Of a DNA stretch of 64,000 bases, positions 10,330-20,443 are shown one piece after another; within the stretch, counting starts at the first letter, position 1; the number at the start of each line of letters is the position of its first letter. The stretch is from Effrenium voratum (Eukaryota; Sar; Dinophyceae; Suessiales; Symbiodiniaceae), in contig CAUJNA010001724.1 of assembly GCA_963377175.1 (NCBI GenBank), positions 193,501 to 257,500 of the forward strand, given 5' to 3'. Below the pieces are notes generated by a model. It made no database searches. It was not told the origin of the DNA and was given only the letters and a program-made list of their open reading frames with translations. Position numbers and translations under genes: made by a program.

Positions 10330-10437
10330 TGATTTTTTGAGGGGTCTGTAACAGAGCCGCGGCGGACATTCGTTACAGACCTCGTTACAGATCTCTGTAA
10401 CAAGATTCGTGGCGCGTCGCGCGTTACAGACCCTCAA
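10330..10437. repeat. Foldback element L with GTTACAGA repeats
   Basis: TTTTTTGAGGGGTCTGTAAC at the left pairs with GTTACAGACCCTCAAAAAAA at the right. Two more GTTACAGA copies lie inside, one followed by its inverse TCTGTAAC. The element is about 108 bp and is seen once in this window. Confidence 0.7.
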
Positions 10438-10620
10438 AAAAACACAGCACATGTCTGCATATAGACACACACACACACGTATATATATATATATATACAG
10501 GATATACATAAATACGTGTATATGTATATATATGTATATATATGTACATATTATACACATATACATACATGCATATATACATACATATGTTCTGTAAACA
10601 CATGTACGTATGCATCTACT
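10438..10620. repeat. ACAT/AT microsatellite
   Basis: CA run followed by TA/CATA repeats. The Ile-Tyr-rich frames on both strands here are artefacts. Confidence 0.9.
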
Positions 10621-11965
10621 CATCTTGTTTAGGAGTAAACACTAAAGCCCAAGTATTCGAAGTTTACTCCTAGATTCAAGTTTGGAGATAAACTTACTGA
10701 AGGTGTAGTCTCGATTTAAGGGCTGAACGTTTGGTAATTTGTTGGGCTCTTATCCTGTTGACCCCAGATGAGTAGACCGGTCCTTAGGGTGGTGTTCCCT
10801 CCAAAAGTGACGAATCCCCATCAACCAGAGGTTGCTCTATCTAGTATCTAGGTTCAGCAATAGCTTTCGGAGGTGGACTTTGGCGCGAGCCAGATATGAT
10901 GTATCCTTTAGGCCTGGCCTACTCAGAAGTACAATGTGAGCAAAGAGACAAGTTACAATTAGAATGGAGTATTGCTAGGTTTGTAAACCATACTTGCTCG
11001 TGATAGGAATCACTCATTGGCATGTAAAAAGGCCCCTACATCACTTCCTGGATCTACGGGAGCTAGTCGCCCTTTCAGTGCATTGATTTCAAGCTGAACT
11101 GGCCCGGTTTGGACCGCGGAGGAATTGGACCCCACAGAAAATGGGTTTGTTTGTTTTTTTTCCCCCGAATTTTGCGCACGAGCCCCAGTTGCCACCCAAA
11201 ACGGGGAAATCCTGCGTGCCGGGCCTGAGGAAGTGTGTCTGGTTTCTTCTGTGGAACCGTCCAAGAAGGGGTCCACCATTTTGAAAACCCCACCCCCCCG
11301 GCCACTTTTGTTGGAAATGGTTAGCTTCCTTCACTGCTCTTGGCCAGTTGTTTATTTTGTTTGTTCCGTTCATGTTAGCTAGCTTCCTTTTGTTTGTTTA
11401 TTCTGTTCATGCTAAGTAGGGGTTTGCAAACAACAAAGTTGTTCGCTACCAGGCCAGTTTGTTTTTTGGTTTCAGGTTGCCACTCACGTTTCGCCACTTC
11501 TTGGTGGACATCAGTTCCGCATGCTGGGTTTTTGTCCGAACACGCTGGACTTTTTGCAACGCAACGGAGTCAACGAGCATGGAACAGATGGTGCCCTTTG
11601 ATGAGTTGGGCCACTTTTTTTTGCAAAAAAAGCCCGACTCGTGACGGGCCCATTTCCAATGAAGAACCAGGGGTCACAGAAAAGGGCCCATGCTCCGACA
11701 GAGCATGCTGGACAAATTCCTGGGATGAATGAAGCTGACGTATTTTTTTCCGATAAGCCACCTACTTTCTTAACCGAGTCCAGTTCTTCCCTTGAAGTTG
11801 CCCCTCAGAAGTAGAAGCCTTTTTTTTTGCGAAACGTGGTCAGATTTTCAGGTAAGCCTCATTTGTTGGTCGGTGGGCACTGGGGGTTTGAACCCTGAAT
11901 CGCAAAGCGGAGGGTTAAAGGGACATATCTTTCCCGCAAGCCAGCCATCAAACCACCAGTTGTAC
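10621..11965. other. No gene recognised; degenerate family E and O pieces
   Basis: 10755-10830 resembles family E (GTTGACCCCAGATGAGTAGA and GGTGTTCCCTCCAAAAGTG) but is eroded. 11325-11420 holds family O. Several T runs follow. Open frames up to 112 codons show nothing recognisable. Confidence 0.45.
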
Positions 11966-12087
11966 TTGACTGCTATTGGGCAACGGATCTTTAGACTTTA
12001 ATTTTTTGGTTGAGGTCAAGGCGTTTTCCACTGAACCCCAAAAAAGTGAAGAACTTTTTGCAGGGGGTCAACAGCAACCAAGTTTAG
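11966..12087. repeat. Family I element, copy 1
   Basis: TGCTATTGGGCAACGGATCT at the left and GTCAACAGCAACCAAG at the right. AAGTGAAGAACTTTTTGCAG sits near the right end. Related to 39745, 44206, 56735 and 61214. Confidence 0.6.
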
Positions 12088-12409
12088 GGAAGCTGACATT
12101 TGGGCGTTTCTGACAAGGGACCCCAAGTGCTTGGTGTCTTTTTGGTTTCCCTTCTATTGGCCGCAAAGACTAGGAATGGGCCCAGCCTGGTCAGTGACAG
12201 AATTCCATGTATTTTGGTTCCAAGGGAACTTGGCTAGTTTCCCCAGAGCAACGCCTGGGTTTAAAGTTCCCAAATTTTCCCCCTCCCTCCCCCCCTTTAA
12301 TGGAAAACACCTGACCTTAAACGGCAGGCAGATGCGTTCGAGGCATTATGCCACTTGCCTGGAAGTTGGGGGGGCGCCGGCCGGGCAAAATTTGAGGAGG
12401 CTTTTGTGG
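12088..12409. other. No gene recognised
   Basis: Mixed DNA with T-, C- and G-rich runs. Nothing is supported. Confidence 0.4.
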
Positions 12410-12700
12410 TGGTTTGGACTTGGATTTGGACCCTGGCTTTTGTAGGGATGAGATGGGTTCCCGAAACGGTTTCCCCTGTAGGTTTTGGTGGATGTTTTGT
12501 AGGGGTTCGTGGGGTGCGCCCGTCCAGCAAGCCACCAAAAATGTCATTTTCGTGCCCGCTTCCCAGGCCTGGGTGCCCAGTGAGATGGGTCCCGCTGTGG
12601 GTTTTGGTGGTTTGGCTTTGGATTTGGACCCTGGCTATTTTGTAGGGGGCTCATGGGAAACCCATGCAAACCACGAATGAGATGGGTTCCTCTGTAGGTG
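12410..12700. repeat. Imperfect tandem repeat, GATGGGTTCC/GGTTTTGGTGG units
   Basis: Two to three copies of a 110-170-bp unit containing TTGGATTTGGACCCTGGCT, GAGATGGGTTCC and TGTAGGTTTTGGTGGATGTT. Confidence 0.65.
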
Positions 12701-12710
12701 TTGGTGGATG

Positions 12711-12880
12711 TTCGGTTTGGCAACAGTGGTCCAATGGAAGAGGCGAAGACCCGGAAAAGGCCGGCGAGCTCACCTATGTAACATACATTGTAGATCCTCT
12801 ATCTGGGGATACGTTTCGTACTTCTAAAAAATTAACTTTGGGAATTTGCGGACCATTTGGTGACAGTTCGGATATGTAAA
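12711..12880 (+). CDS. Candidate exon, unknown protein
   Basis: Reads WQQWSNGRGEDPEKAGELTY followed by VTYIVDPLSGDTFRTSKKLT and ends in TAA near 12880. The composition is protein-like. It may belong with the terminal exon at 13082-13195; the intervening DNA has a family C end (CTTCCATTTGCTTAAAAAC). The right boundary is uncertain and no family is recognised. Confidence 0.3.
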
Positions 12881-13081
12881 TTCAACTTTCAGGTTTGGCG
12901 TTGACGATTGTTCCACGATTCGACGATTGGGGTGCTGATTTGCAGCCGCTCTGGGGTGAAAACGCGAATCTTCGGAGCTATGTATCACCGTTGCCTGATC
13001 TGTCAGCATGTTGCCTTCCATTTGCTTAAAAACATGTGTGATGTCCAGATTTGTAGGTTTCTAGCTGTTTCTGAGTTTCAG

Positions 13082-13195
13082 TCCTTTGCCGGCACCAACA
13101 CGGCCATGACCTTTCCCAAAACCGGCAAGCCTCCCGAATCCCATCGCCGGCGCATGGAAAGCCAGATCCTCTACGGGCCTTTCTGGCGGACCTGA
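13082..13195 (+). CDS. Candidate terminal exon, unknown protein
   Basis: A good acceptor (TTTCTGAGTTTCAG) is followed by 37 codons beginning SFAGTNTAMTFPKTGKPPES, then HRRRMESQILYGPFWRT and TGA. Coding-like composition with basic and aromatic residues. Family not recognised. Confidence 0.4.
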   Translation, partial: SFAGTNTAMTFPKTGKPPESHRRRMESQILYGPFWRT

Positions 13196-13636
13196 AAAGG
13201 TAGAGAGCCCCATGTTCAAAATCTTGTTCGACCCCTTTTCTTGCTGGTGCGATAGGTAGGGAATGAGAAATGGACTGAACCTAGGGATTCCCGAATAAAG
13301 GAAACCACCAGTTGGATGGTTTAGTAGGGTGATTCCTTCATTCCCTACCGAGCATCAGCAAGTTTTGGATGGCGTTGCAAAAGAAACCACGCAACACTCC
13401 TAGCTATTCCTATTCAGTGCTTTGGATATCTTTTCCGATCATGCAAGCGGACAGAACCGCCCTGCTTTTTTACAAGAGGAAGGCTGTCTTTCCAAACCTT
13501 GCAAACCTTTCATGATTGTTGGAAAACCGTCAGCTTGAATTCGCTTCTGTGAGAAGTTTGATCAGGGGGCACTCCAGATCATTTCCCGCGGGTTGCCCTC
13601 CTGCAGATTGAATTTCAATAGGGAAAACAACAACCA
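13196..13636. other. No gene recognised
   Basis: A segment near 13245-13375 contains CATTCCCTAC and its inverse GTAGGGAATGAGAAATGG, a loose inverted repeat. Nothing else is supported. Confidence 0.4.
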
Positions 13637-13691
13637 CTAGGTCCCCAGTAGTGCTCTTTTGGGAGGGCTCCCCTACTAAAATAGACTACAG

Positions 13692-13748
<57 letters not shown>

Positions 13749-13790
13749 AGGTTGGTACCCTTATTCTAAGCTCTCTACTGGAGGACCTAG
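13637..13790. mobile_element. Family A element A2 with internal poly(A)
   Basis: Ends CTAGGTCCCCAGTAG and CTACTGGAGGACCTAG, with duplication ACCA on both sides (13633-13636, 13791-13794). The element begins with GT and ends with AG when CTAG is split. Its interior AATAGACTACAGAAA has expanded into an uninterrupted run of 56 A (13692-13747). Confidence 0.85.
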
Positions 13791-14514
13791 ACCATATCTT
13801 TTGGAAGCCCCGGGCCGCTTCAAAACGGCGCCCCACTTCCCACGGCCAGCCCCGGGTGGAAGCTCGCGCTTGCCTCGACGCGAGGCCCAGGCTTGATCCA
13901 GCCCCTGGGCTGAAGTTATTGGCCGATCTGCTTGGTCCTACGGCCCGGGTTCAATCACTTCCTCACGTCCGGGAACGGACCAACCGTCACCTTTTTTCGG
14001 GTGGTTTCAATCACTTCCTGACGTCCGGAAACGGACCAAAACGAGCGTCACTTCGTTTGGGGGTTTTGGCCGCCATTTTAGCGGTGAATCCAACGTGTGG
14101 TGACTTTTTTGGGGCAAATCCGCTCAGGAAGCGAGCGCGAGCTTAGCACCCAGTTGTTGGCCCTGTTGGCAAGCCCCATCCTTGGTGCTAAATAGCCAAG
14201 AGGTTTTGAACAGCATTGACTTTCCCACAAGGTTGTTTTTTCAATTCTCCTAGGGCCCCTAAGACGCACTAGTTGGTAGGTGTTTTTTCATTGTACTCGG
14301 CTGACCGGCAACAGTTAGGGCCAGGGGTCTTGTTTCTCTGTTTGTTACATCGTGAGTCCGGTGACCAAGCAGCATCCAAACAAGCGAAACAGCTTTGTTT
14401 GCTCTTTCCGTTAAATTGGGCTGTTCACTGGAGGGTTCATCCCTAATCACAGCCCCGGAAAGTGAGCAGCTTGAGGGGGGTTCGGAATTGCTTTCTTTGG
14501 GGTGATGTCCCTTC
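13791..14514. other. No firm gene; short tandem duplication
   Basis: 13951-14040 holds two copies of TCAATCACTTCCT-ACGTCCGG-AACGGACCAA. The GC-rich stretch 13800-13910 could include coding sequence but no frame stands out. Confidence 0.4.
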
Positions 14515-14628
14515 CTTCCATTTGCAGAAACGAATCTATTGTTATTTTCCCCTGTTGGTTTTAACAGCAATCGATCGCTAGTGGACATATTTGATTCTTG
14601 TCCAGGGTTGGCAAGAACGCAAATGGGA
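14515..14628. repeat. Family C element, copy 2
   Basis: CTTCCATTTGCAGAAA...CCTGTTGGTTTTAACAGCAA...GTGGACATAT...GCAAATGGGA. Same ends and core as the copies at 38010, 41619 and 52155. Confidence 0.7.
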
Positions 14629-14949
14629 GTCGTTCTAAATTGCCAGTCTTCAAATTAAGCAAGGGAGGTTCTGAAGGTCTAGCGCGAAAGGAAAACATGG
14701 GGCCGCGAAAGGCCGGCGTAAGGAACGCAAAAGGACTTGACAGATAGCGAATACGGAGGCGAATACGAGAGACAGCTTTTGTCTCAAGTGGCCCAAGTGG
14801 CTCGAAAACGAGCTTTTCAGGACTGGTTTGTCACCGCGAAAGGAAATCATGGGGCCGCGAAAGGACCGCGAAAGGCCGGCGAAAGGGCCGTTTCCGGGAA
14901 CTTTTATTTTGAACAACCCCCAAATGGAAGCATCCAACCATCATTTGCA
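14629..14949. repeat. GCGAAAGG short repeats
   Basis: Two segments (14682-14735 and 14835-14905) share GCGAAAGGAAA-CATGGGGCCG and CGAAAGGCCGGCG. No gene is supported, although the + frame into 14950 stays open. Confidence 0.5.
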
Positions 14950-15094
14950 GCGTTATTTTTTGGTTGTGATGTTGAAACGTGTCAAGAGGGCAGCGCGAGG
15001 ATGCTGACGTGGAGGGACAGCATAGATGACAGCCCCGGCTGGACGAACAGCGAGGCAGTGGTGCAGGACTCGTTGGTGCGACGGCCGATGTTGA
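14950..15094 (+). CDS. Candidate exon abutting a family A element
   Basis: Reads CDVETCQEGSARMLTWRDSI followed by DDSPGWTNSEAVVQDSLVRR, balanced and protein-like. It ends at TTGA, the duplicated target of element A3. If A3 is removed with one TTGA, the frame meets TAA within two codons. If it is spliced GT-to-AG, it meets TGA. So the element lies at or just before the end of this exon. Family not recognised. Confidence 0.4.
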
Positions 15095-15215
15095 CTAGGT
15101 CCATTGGAGTAGTGCCCTTTTTCCGTTTCTTTGGTTGGGAGGCTTCCCCTGCTGAAATAGACTACAGAAAACCTCCGGTCCGGTACCCTTGTTCTAAGCT
15201 CTCCACTGGACCCAG
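15095..15215. mobile_element. Family A element A3
   Basis: CTAGGTCCATTGGAGTAG...CTCCACTGGACCCAG, with duplication TTGA (15091-15094, 15216-15219). The two substitutions that change GTCCCC to GTCCAT and GGACCTAG to GGACCCAG are complementary in the two arms. This suggests arm correction or an element subtype. Confidence 0.8.
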
Positions 15216-16235
15216 TTGACTTAAAGGCCCTTTGGTCACCTGCAAAACCGATTTGTGGGTTCGGGCCAGGCGAGACACTTCCCGGGTTCCGGAACTCGGA
15301 CTTGGGCTGTCGAGCTTTTTGGGTTGCTTGACAGCCATTTTTTTGGTGGCAAGTGGCGAGTTTGGATACCTTCCTGGGCCAAGCCAGGGAGTGCGGGTCT
15401 CCTGCCAACCGATTTTTAGGTGGATGTATACCAATACATATATAGATATATATAGTTGTCTATATTTGGGGGCCAATAGATGGAATGGCATGGAATGGCA
15501 AAGAGACAAATCGGTGTTGCCCAGAAGTGAGCCAAGTGCTTCTGCTTTCATTTTTAATGGCCCCAAAAGGTGAAGCTTTTACTCCTTGGTCCGTTGGATT
15601 GAGCCGACAGCTCTATCCTGATAGGACTCCAAGTCAACGGATTTTGGGACGCTGCTCGTACACGAGCAATCAATACTCCGCTGATGCATATGGATCCCAA
15701 AGAGCCATCGGTTCTAGAGGAGGTTCCTTTCTTTTGGGAGCCCTTTTGTGGGTTTATGATTTGTGTATCTCGGATTTGGGAGGCACGTGGGAGAACACCA
15801 GAACCAGGGCATTGATACGAGCAACGAGCAAAGCTGTTCGGTCATCAGCAAAGATCATGACGTGAAATCCGCTCACCATAATGCTCACTGTGGCCATCTC
15901 GAGCCCGGAAACCGAGAGGACTCTCCTTTCCGGATTGGATCCTTCTTGTGTTTGTCAGTTTGCGAGAGGGGAACTGTTCTTTCTCACCTCACTGCCCAAG
16001 CAAGTCAAGGAATCAAGGTTTGACCTTGGAGGTTCTCCGTCTATGGTTGTTCCTTGCCTTTTTCCCCTGATCAACAGCAACCCCCAGAACCCTAGCCCGC
16101 CGCCGCTCCAAACCACTCCAGAGCCTATCCAAATAACAAACGCCGCAAACTTTTAAGCTGGGGAAATTGAAATTGATTCATGGAAGTCTGACGTCTCCCC
16201 CCCTGACGTCCCCCCTCAAAAAAATGTGGGGCCAA
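15216..16235. other. No gene recognised
   Basis: Open frames of 80-135 codons on both strands without a recognisable domain. A TATA-rich microsatellite lies at 15436-15465. Confidence 0.4.
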
Positions 16236-16345
16236 ACAGTGTTTTCTTATTAGGCCCTTATTAGGGCTTGATACGCCGCTATGAAGGCTTAATAAGACTT
16301 ATTTGCGGTCTTCATGAACAACACACATAAGGGCTTGTAAAGGGC
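16236..16345. repeat. AAGCCCTTATTAGG-type repeat
   Basis: Multiple short inverted and direct copies of TTATTAGGCCCTTATTAGGG and related strings. Similar pieces occur at 16598-16640 and inside the palindrome at 43885 and 60920. Confidence 0.5.
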
Positions 16346-16861
16346 TGTTAAGCCGTAAATCAAGATGTTGCGCAGCAAGAGTGAACTACCCACTGTTTGC
16401 GCAGTAGCTGGCTAGCCCCTAATTGTTCACTCCCCCTCTCACTGGATTGCATCCCCAGACTGGACAAAACTGGCCAAACAGCCCCAACAAACCCCTTGTT
16501 TGTTTGCCAACTTGCGTGCTTTGGGTGCCAAACCGCCTGGTGTCCTGAAATGCGCAGAGGGTATGCAAAACCAGGTACCCCCCCGAATGAATGATTCCTT
16601 ATTAAGCCCTTGTTGAGCCCTTAAGCCGTTATTTGCTCAACAAAAAAACCGGTGGAAAAGCGGTGCGTTGTCCGAAGCAAGTTCTTTGAGGCAGTCGAAT
16701 GTGGGAAGTTGTTTGAGGCACGCAACCACAACCTTGCACTCTTATGACGTCTGACGAGGTGAGCTCTGAGGAAGTTTGGTTGGCAAGTAGTTTGAGGAAA
16801 ACCAACCCAGAGCTAAAGCCTTATTTTTTCAGGGGGGACGTCTTGGGGGGGGGGACGCTGG
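16346..16861. other. No gene recognised
   Basis: Spacer with G runs just before element A4. Nothing is supported. Confidence 0.4.
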
Positions 16862-16974
16862 CTAGGTCCCCCAGTAGTGCCCTTTTACCCTGTTTTTTGG
16901 GGAGAGTTCCCCTACTAAAATAGATTACAGAAAAAAGGGTGCCCTTATTCTAACCTCTCAACTGGAGGACCTAG
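16862..16974. mobile_element. Family A element A4
   Basis: CTAGGTCCCCCAGTAGTGCC...CTCAACTGGAGGACCTAG with the usual core CCCCTACTAAAATAGATTAC. The flanks CTGG and GACA do not match, so no target duplication is visible. It may be an old copy. Confidence 0.8.
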
Positions 16975-16989
16975 GACATGTCTTTTGGG

Positions 16990-17044
16990 CCCAATCCACG
17001 TGAGTTATCTATGCTCCGCGAAGACGCGGGGACGTGGATTGGCG
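16990..17044. repeat. Hairpin CCAATCCACGT/ACGTGGATTGG
   Basis: CCAATCCACGTGAG pairs with GACGTGGATTGG around a loop containing CGCGAAGACGCG. Seen once. Confidence 0.55.
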
Positions 17045-17849
17045 CGGAGTTTCGTTGTTTCTTTTCATGTGCCGAGGCCTCCGGCGGCGCGGCTTTTTTT
17101 TGTTTTTACGAGTGAACTGATGTTCATGAGTGGCCCGGTTGCCCCGGCATCAAGTGCCAAAAAAAACCGAAGAGGTTCCCAATTGTTTGCATCAAGCAAA
17201 AAACGAAGAGGGTCCCAATTGTTTGATGGGTTGCCTGGCTGCCGTTAGAATCAAGTGCGAAAAAAGAGAAGGAGAGATGTTTGTTTTGTCATGGTTTCCC
17301 ATGGGCACTGGAGCTTCGGGTTGCCCTGACTTTACACAGCCATGTGCTTAGGTGCTTTGTTGCGTGTGGGATGCAGTAGGCCCGTCTTGGGGGGGGGCAA
17401 GAAAGGTGTTTCTCAGAAGAAACCTGCGGGATGGAGGTTGAGGGTTAGACCTCTTGCTCAGAAAACTTGGAGCAACCCGTTGCAACGAGGCAAGGAGTAG
17501 GCTAGGCCGCATCCGTTCGTTGGGCTCGATCTTTCTGGAGTTGGAAACCAGGACTGGCGGGTGAACACGCGCCTGGTCAGCAGTTGTTTGTGGGGTTGCT
17601 GCGAGTTGCGCATGCTGGGTGGCGTTACAGGAAGTTCCACATTGTCCTGCGTCCAGCCAAAGCCCAAAGAGTTCCTGTCGAATTCCTTCTTTTGTTTTGT
17701 GTTTTTGAGGACATACTCTTTTGGGCGCCCGAACACGGTATGTTTTCTTTTACTTTCCCTTAAAATTACCACCCAAAAAGCGGGGCATCTCCCAAAAGAG
17801 TAACAAAGTCGTGTGGACCGGCTTCGATTTGCTTATTTTAATTTTTGTT
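17045..17849. other. No gene recognised; short repeats
   Basis: 17150-17265 holds three imperfect copies of ATCAAG-GC-AAAAAACGAAGAGG followed by TCCCAATTGTTTG. Nothing else is supported. Confidence 0.4.
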
Positions 17850-17937
17850 TCTTGCCCTGTTGGTTTTAAAGGGAATCTATCACTATTGCACATATATTCC
17901 ATTTTTTCCAGGGGGCAAAAACGCAAATTGAGTTTTA
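17850..17937. repeat. Family C element, core copy
   Basis: CCCTGTTGGTTTTAAAGGGA, ATCTATCACTATTGCACATA and TTTTCCAGGGGGCAAAAACG. The left CTTCCATTTGC end is missing. Confidence 0.65.
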
Positions 17938-18014
17938 CACCAAGTCTGGAAATTTAAAGCCACAAAAAAAATAAAGGGTTTTTCCCAATCCATGGCAAAG
18001 CCTTTTGGACTGGT

Positions 18015-18140
18015 CTGACTCGGGAACGCCATTCAAGGAAGCCCCGGCTGATCCTGCTGGCCGACTCTCCCGCGCCCGAAGCCGAAGCGCGGCCGGACGT
18101 GGTGCACCTCCCGAGCCTCGCGGAGCATCTGACCCGCTGA
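18015..18140 (+). CDS. Candidate terminal exon, unknown protein
   Basis: GC-rich frame reading RKPRLILLADSPAPEAEARP then DVVHLPSLAEHLTR and TGA. Strong third-position GC bias is consistent with coding in this genome. Family not recognised. A family G element lies 37 bp downstream. Confidence 0.35.
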   Translation: MTRERHSRKPRLILLADSPAPEAEARPDVVHLPSLAEHLTR

Positions 18141-18177
18141 GAGTTGATGCGATGGGAATGGAGAGGCAGCGCAAGTG

Positions 18178-18290
18178 AGCCACAATCAACACCCGGGTAG
18201 ATGAAGGTTAGCAATCCAGCTGCGGCCGATTTCTTAATGAATTTACATGGTTCTGGGTAGACCGTTTAATACCGGGTATTGATTGTGACT
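18178..18290. mobile_element. Family G element, complete copy
   Basis: Ends AGCCACAATCAACACCCGGG and CCGGGTATTGATTGTGACT are inverted repeats. The 6-bp CAAGTG is duplicated exactly at 18172-18177 and 18291-18296. Internal GTAGATGAAGGTTAGCA matches the other copies. Confidence 0.8.
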
Positions 18291-18297
18291 CAAGTGG

Positions 18298-18316
18298 TCT
18301 CCACTGGAGGACCTAG
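18298..18316. repeat. Family A right-end fragment
   Basis: TCTCCACTGGAGGACCTAG is the right terminal repeat without the rest of the element. Confidence 0.6.
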
Positions 18317-18321
18317 CATGT

Positions 18322-18405
18322 TTTTCTCAGTCTCCGTTCAGTGGGTTATTTCACCAGGCTCACTAACCACTTACCTGAGGTTTCGAATCGATCGCCCCTT
18401 CAAGT
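18322..18405. repeat. Family D right half
   Basis: GTCTCCGTTCAGTGGGTTAT, TTCACCAGGCT, CCACTTACCTGAGG and CGAATCGATCGCCCC match the right arm of family D. The left arm is absent. Confidence 0.65.
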
Positions 18406-18814
18406 AGGAACGGAGGGGTCCGCCCATGTAGCTCTCCCATTGTTTGTTTGCGTGGGAGATGATCTGTGAGGGTATCGTAGCTTAACATACGCTCAGCTCT
18501 TGTGTTTGTTTTGCAGGGAGCGGATCTATTAAGAAGTATCTTGGGAGATATCTCCCATGTTTATCCGTTAGCGCCTGGGACATGATCCAAAAAAGGTGTA
18601 TTTCAGATGAGTAAGTTTCAGTACCCTCCTGTCCATTAATTACCATGGAACCCACCAGAACCATGCTCAAGGAACATGGTGAAAACCAGGAGCCCAAAAC
18701 GCCAGGTTCCGCACTTTTACAGAACCGAATTCAGGCTGGCCGTGGCATGAGTTCTCGGCCAGAGAGGTTTTCACCTGGACCTGGCGCGGGCGGCTCCTTG
18801 ACGCTCGGGAAAAA
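18406..18814. other. No gene recognised
   Basis: Mixed DNA. Open frames are short and unconvincing. Confidence 0.4.
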
Positions 18815-18985
18815 ATGCCGTGCGTGTGTGCGTGCGTGCGTGCGTGCTTGCGTGTCTGTGTGTTTGTGTGTCTGTGTGTCTGTGTTTCTGTGTGTCTGTG
18901 TGTCTGTGTGTCTGTGTGTCTGTGTGTGTGTGTTTGCGTGAGTGTGAGTGTGTGAGTGTGTGTGTGTGTGTGTGTGTTTTTTTTT
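18815..18985. repeat. GT-rich microsatellite
   Basis: GTGCGTGC, then GTGTCT repeats, then (GT)n ending in a T run. Frames over it read Val-Cys or His-Thr and are artefacts. Confidence 0.95.
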
Positions 18986-19458
18986 GGGCGGTCTTGGTGT
19001 TTGTTTTTTCCTAGGGTGGCCACATGTTTTTCCCTGAGCAGTGTGTCCACTGAGGGGTTCTTACGGTAAGAGGAAACGCCCGGTGCTAGATCGAGGTGCC
19101 CGGCCGCGAGCATTTTGCATGGCATTTGCCGCAAAATCGTGACGTTTCGACTTCGCAGGCTCGCACAAAATGAGGCCCCCGATCGCTGTTTGAGACCATG
19201 AAAAGGGGGAGGTCCGTCTTTGGGTGCCCTTAAAGAGGCTGAAGCACATTGCTTCCGTACTTGAATGCCTGCCAAAAGGTTCGGCTATGCAGACCCGTTG
19301 GTGGACATCATTTAGGATAGGGGCTCACGTCCACCAACCACTTGTGAGGCGGACCTCATTAGAACTCACAGTCATTTTTAGGAAAGTCACAAAGAAGGAC
19401 TAGACATGGAGCAGCTAACTGCCCCTAACACCCCATTCTAGAATGATTGATTTTGAGA
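18986..19458. other. No gene recognised; small hairpin
   Basis: A hairpin at 19298-19343 pairs GTTGGTGGACATCA with the downstream GTCCACCAAC. No gene is supported. Confidence 0.4.
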
Positions 19459-19857
19459 CTAGCAGTTTATTCTGTGCTGCTGTCTCCGCGTAGTTGATTT
19501 AATCTTGTGAGAGGAAAGGGGGGCTACACTTGCTGTTCTAATGCTTTCTTGTCCAACAACCTCCACGAACGCAAATCCATATGAATTTGCTAGTTGTTTG
19601 CCTTCATCATATGATGCAGTTCTTTGATTCTCCAAGTCTATTGATACTTTTTGAGGCCCAACGCCGCCATCACACAATTCCATTAAAAGGCGGATTGATG
19701 AACCTTTCGTGAGGCCCCAACTCATCAATATTTCAGAGCCACACCAGAATCTTGAACCAGTTTCAGTCCTGACTCCCATGAATTCCACCAAAGGTCTTCC
19801 AACGCGCCTTGGATCAACCCACTGAAGGACGAAATCCTGCACCGCTGTTTGGTGCAT
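19459..19857 (-). pseudogene. Rab-like small GTPase relic
   Basis: A 132-codon minus-strand frame. Its C-terminal half reads IDLENQRTASYDEGKQLANS followed by YGFAFVEV and later HKIKSTTRRQQ. Rab and Ras proteins have the G4 motif NKxD followed by an LExxRxVSxxEGxxLAxxxG helix and then the G5 motif SAK. Here the Asp of NKxD is present but the preceding NK is lost. The SAK position reads VVGQ. The N-terminal half has no P-loop (GxxxxGKS) and only a faint LTKGSSIRLLMEL match to the Rab helix before G4. If real, it acted in vesicle traffic; now it is probably a broken processed copy. It is the only recognisable minus-strand gene here. Confidence 0.4.
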
Positions 19858-20283
19858 TCTAGCGAATTATGTTCGGCCCATGTGCAGGTTGTGCTGCTTT
19901 TGCATTTTGGCTTTGCAAAGCGCAGGTAGGGTATTCTCCTTGAAAAACAGATGCCGAGTAGAATTGAATAGGCCACGCCCACCAGCAAAGATGATTAACA
20001 TGTTGAAGCCAAACGCACGGATCAAATGTAGCTTGAGATTTTTGGCCTGCTACGAAGCAATCCCTTGTGGATTCTTCTGATGTGATCCCTTCTGGGTCAT
20101 TCTCCAAACCCCCATTTTCGAACTCCACATTGTCGATCTTGAATGGTTCACTTGGGGGAACACCACCCTGGATGTCCCCTTTGAGGATTCACTTCGTCAC
20201 TTCAGTTGGGAACACCCCCCCCCCTTCGCGATAGCCCGGGTTTCACCCAAATCGAAGACAACTACTATTCGGTTAAGAATATT
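19858..20283. other. No gene recognised
   Basis: 20150-20225 resembles the interior of family E in reverse (GGGGGAACACCACCCTGG, GTTGGGAACACCCCC). Otherwise unassigned. Confidence 0.4.
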
Positions 20284-20443
20284 TGTTATTTTCCCTTGTT
20301 GTTTTTACAGTTGGAATCGATTTAGCTACTGGTCAAATATGTGTTTTGTTTTTACAGGGGAACACCACCCTGGCTGTCCTCTATTGGGAACGCCCCCCGC
20401 CCCCCCTTCGTGAACCAGGGGGCAAAAACGCAAATGGAAGACT
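20284..20443. repeat. Family C element interrupted by an E-like piece
   Basis: TTTTCCCTTGTTGTTTTTAC, GGAATCGATTTAGCTACTGG and, after GGGGAACACCACCCTGGCTG, the right end AAAACGCAAATGGAAG. The inserted segment resembles the family E interior. Confidence 0.5.

Noticed and set aside
15770..15905. Minus-strand frame reading VMIFADDRTALL, reminiscent of the FADD box of reverse transcriptases
   Set aside because: Only one short motif, no neighbouring RT motifs, and stops close by on both sides; probably chance.
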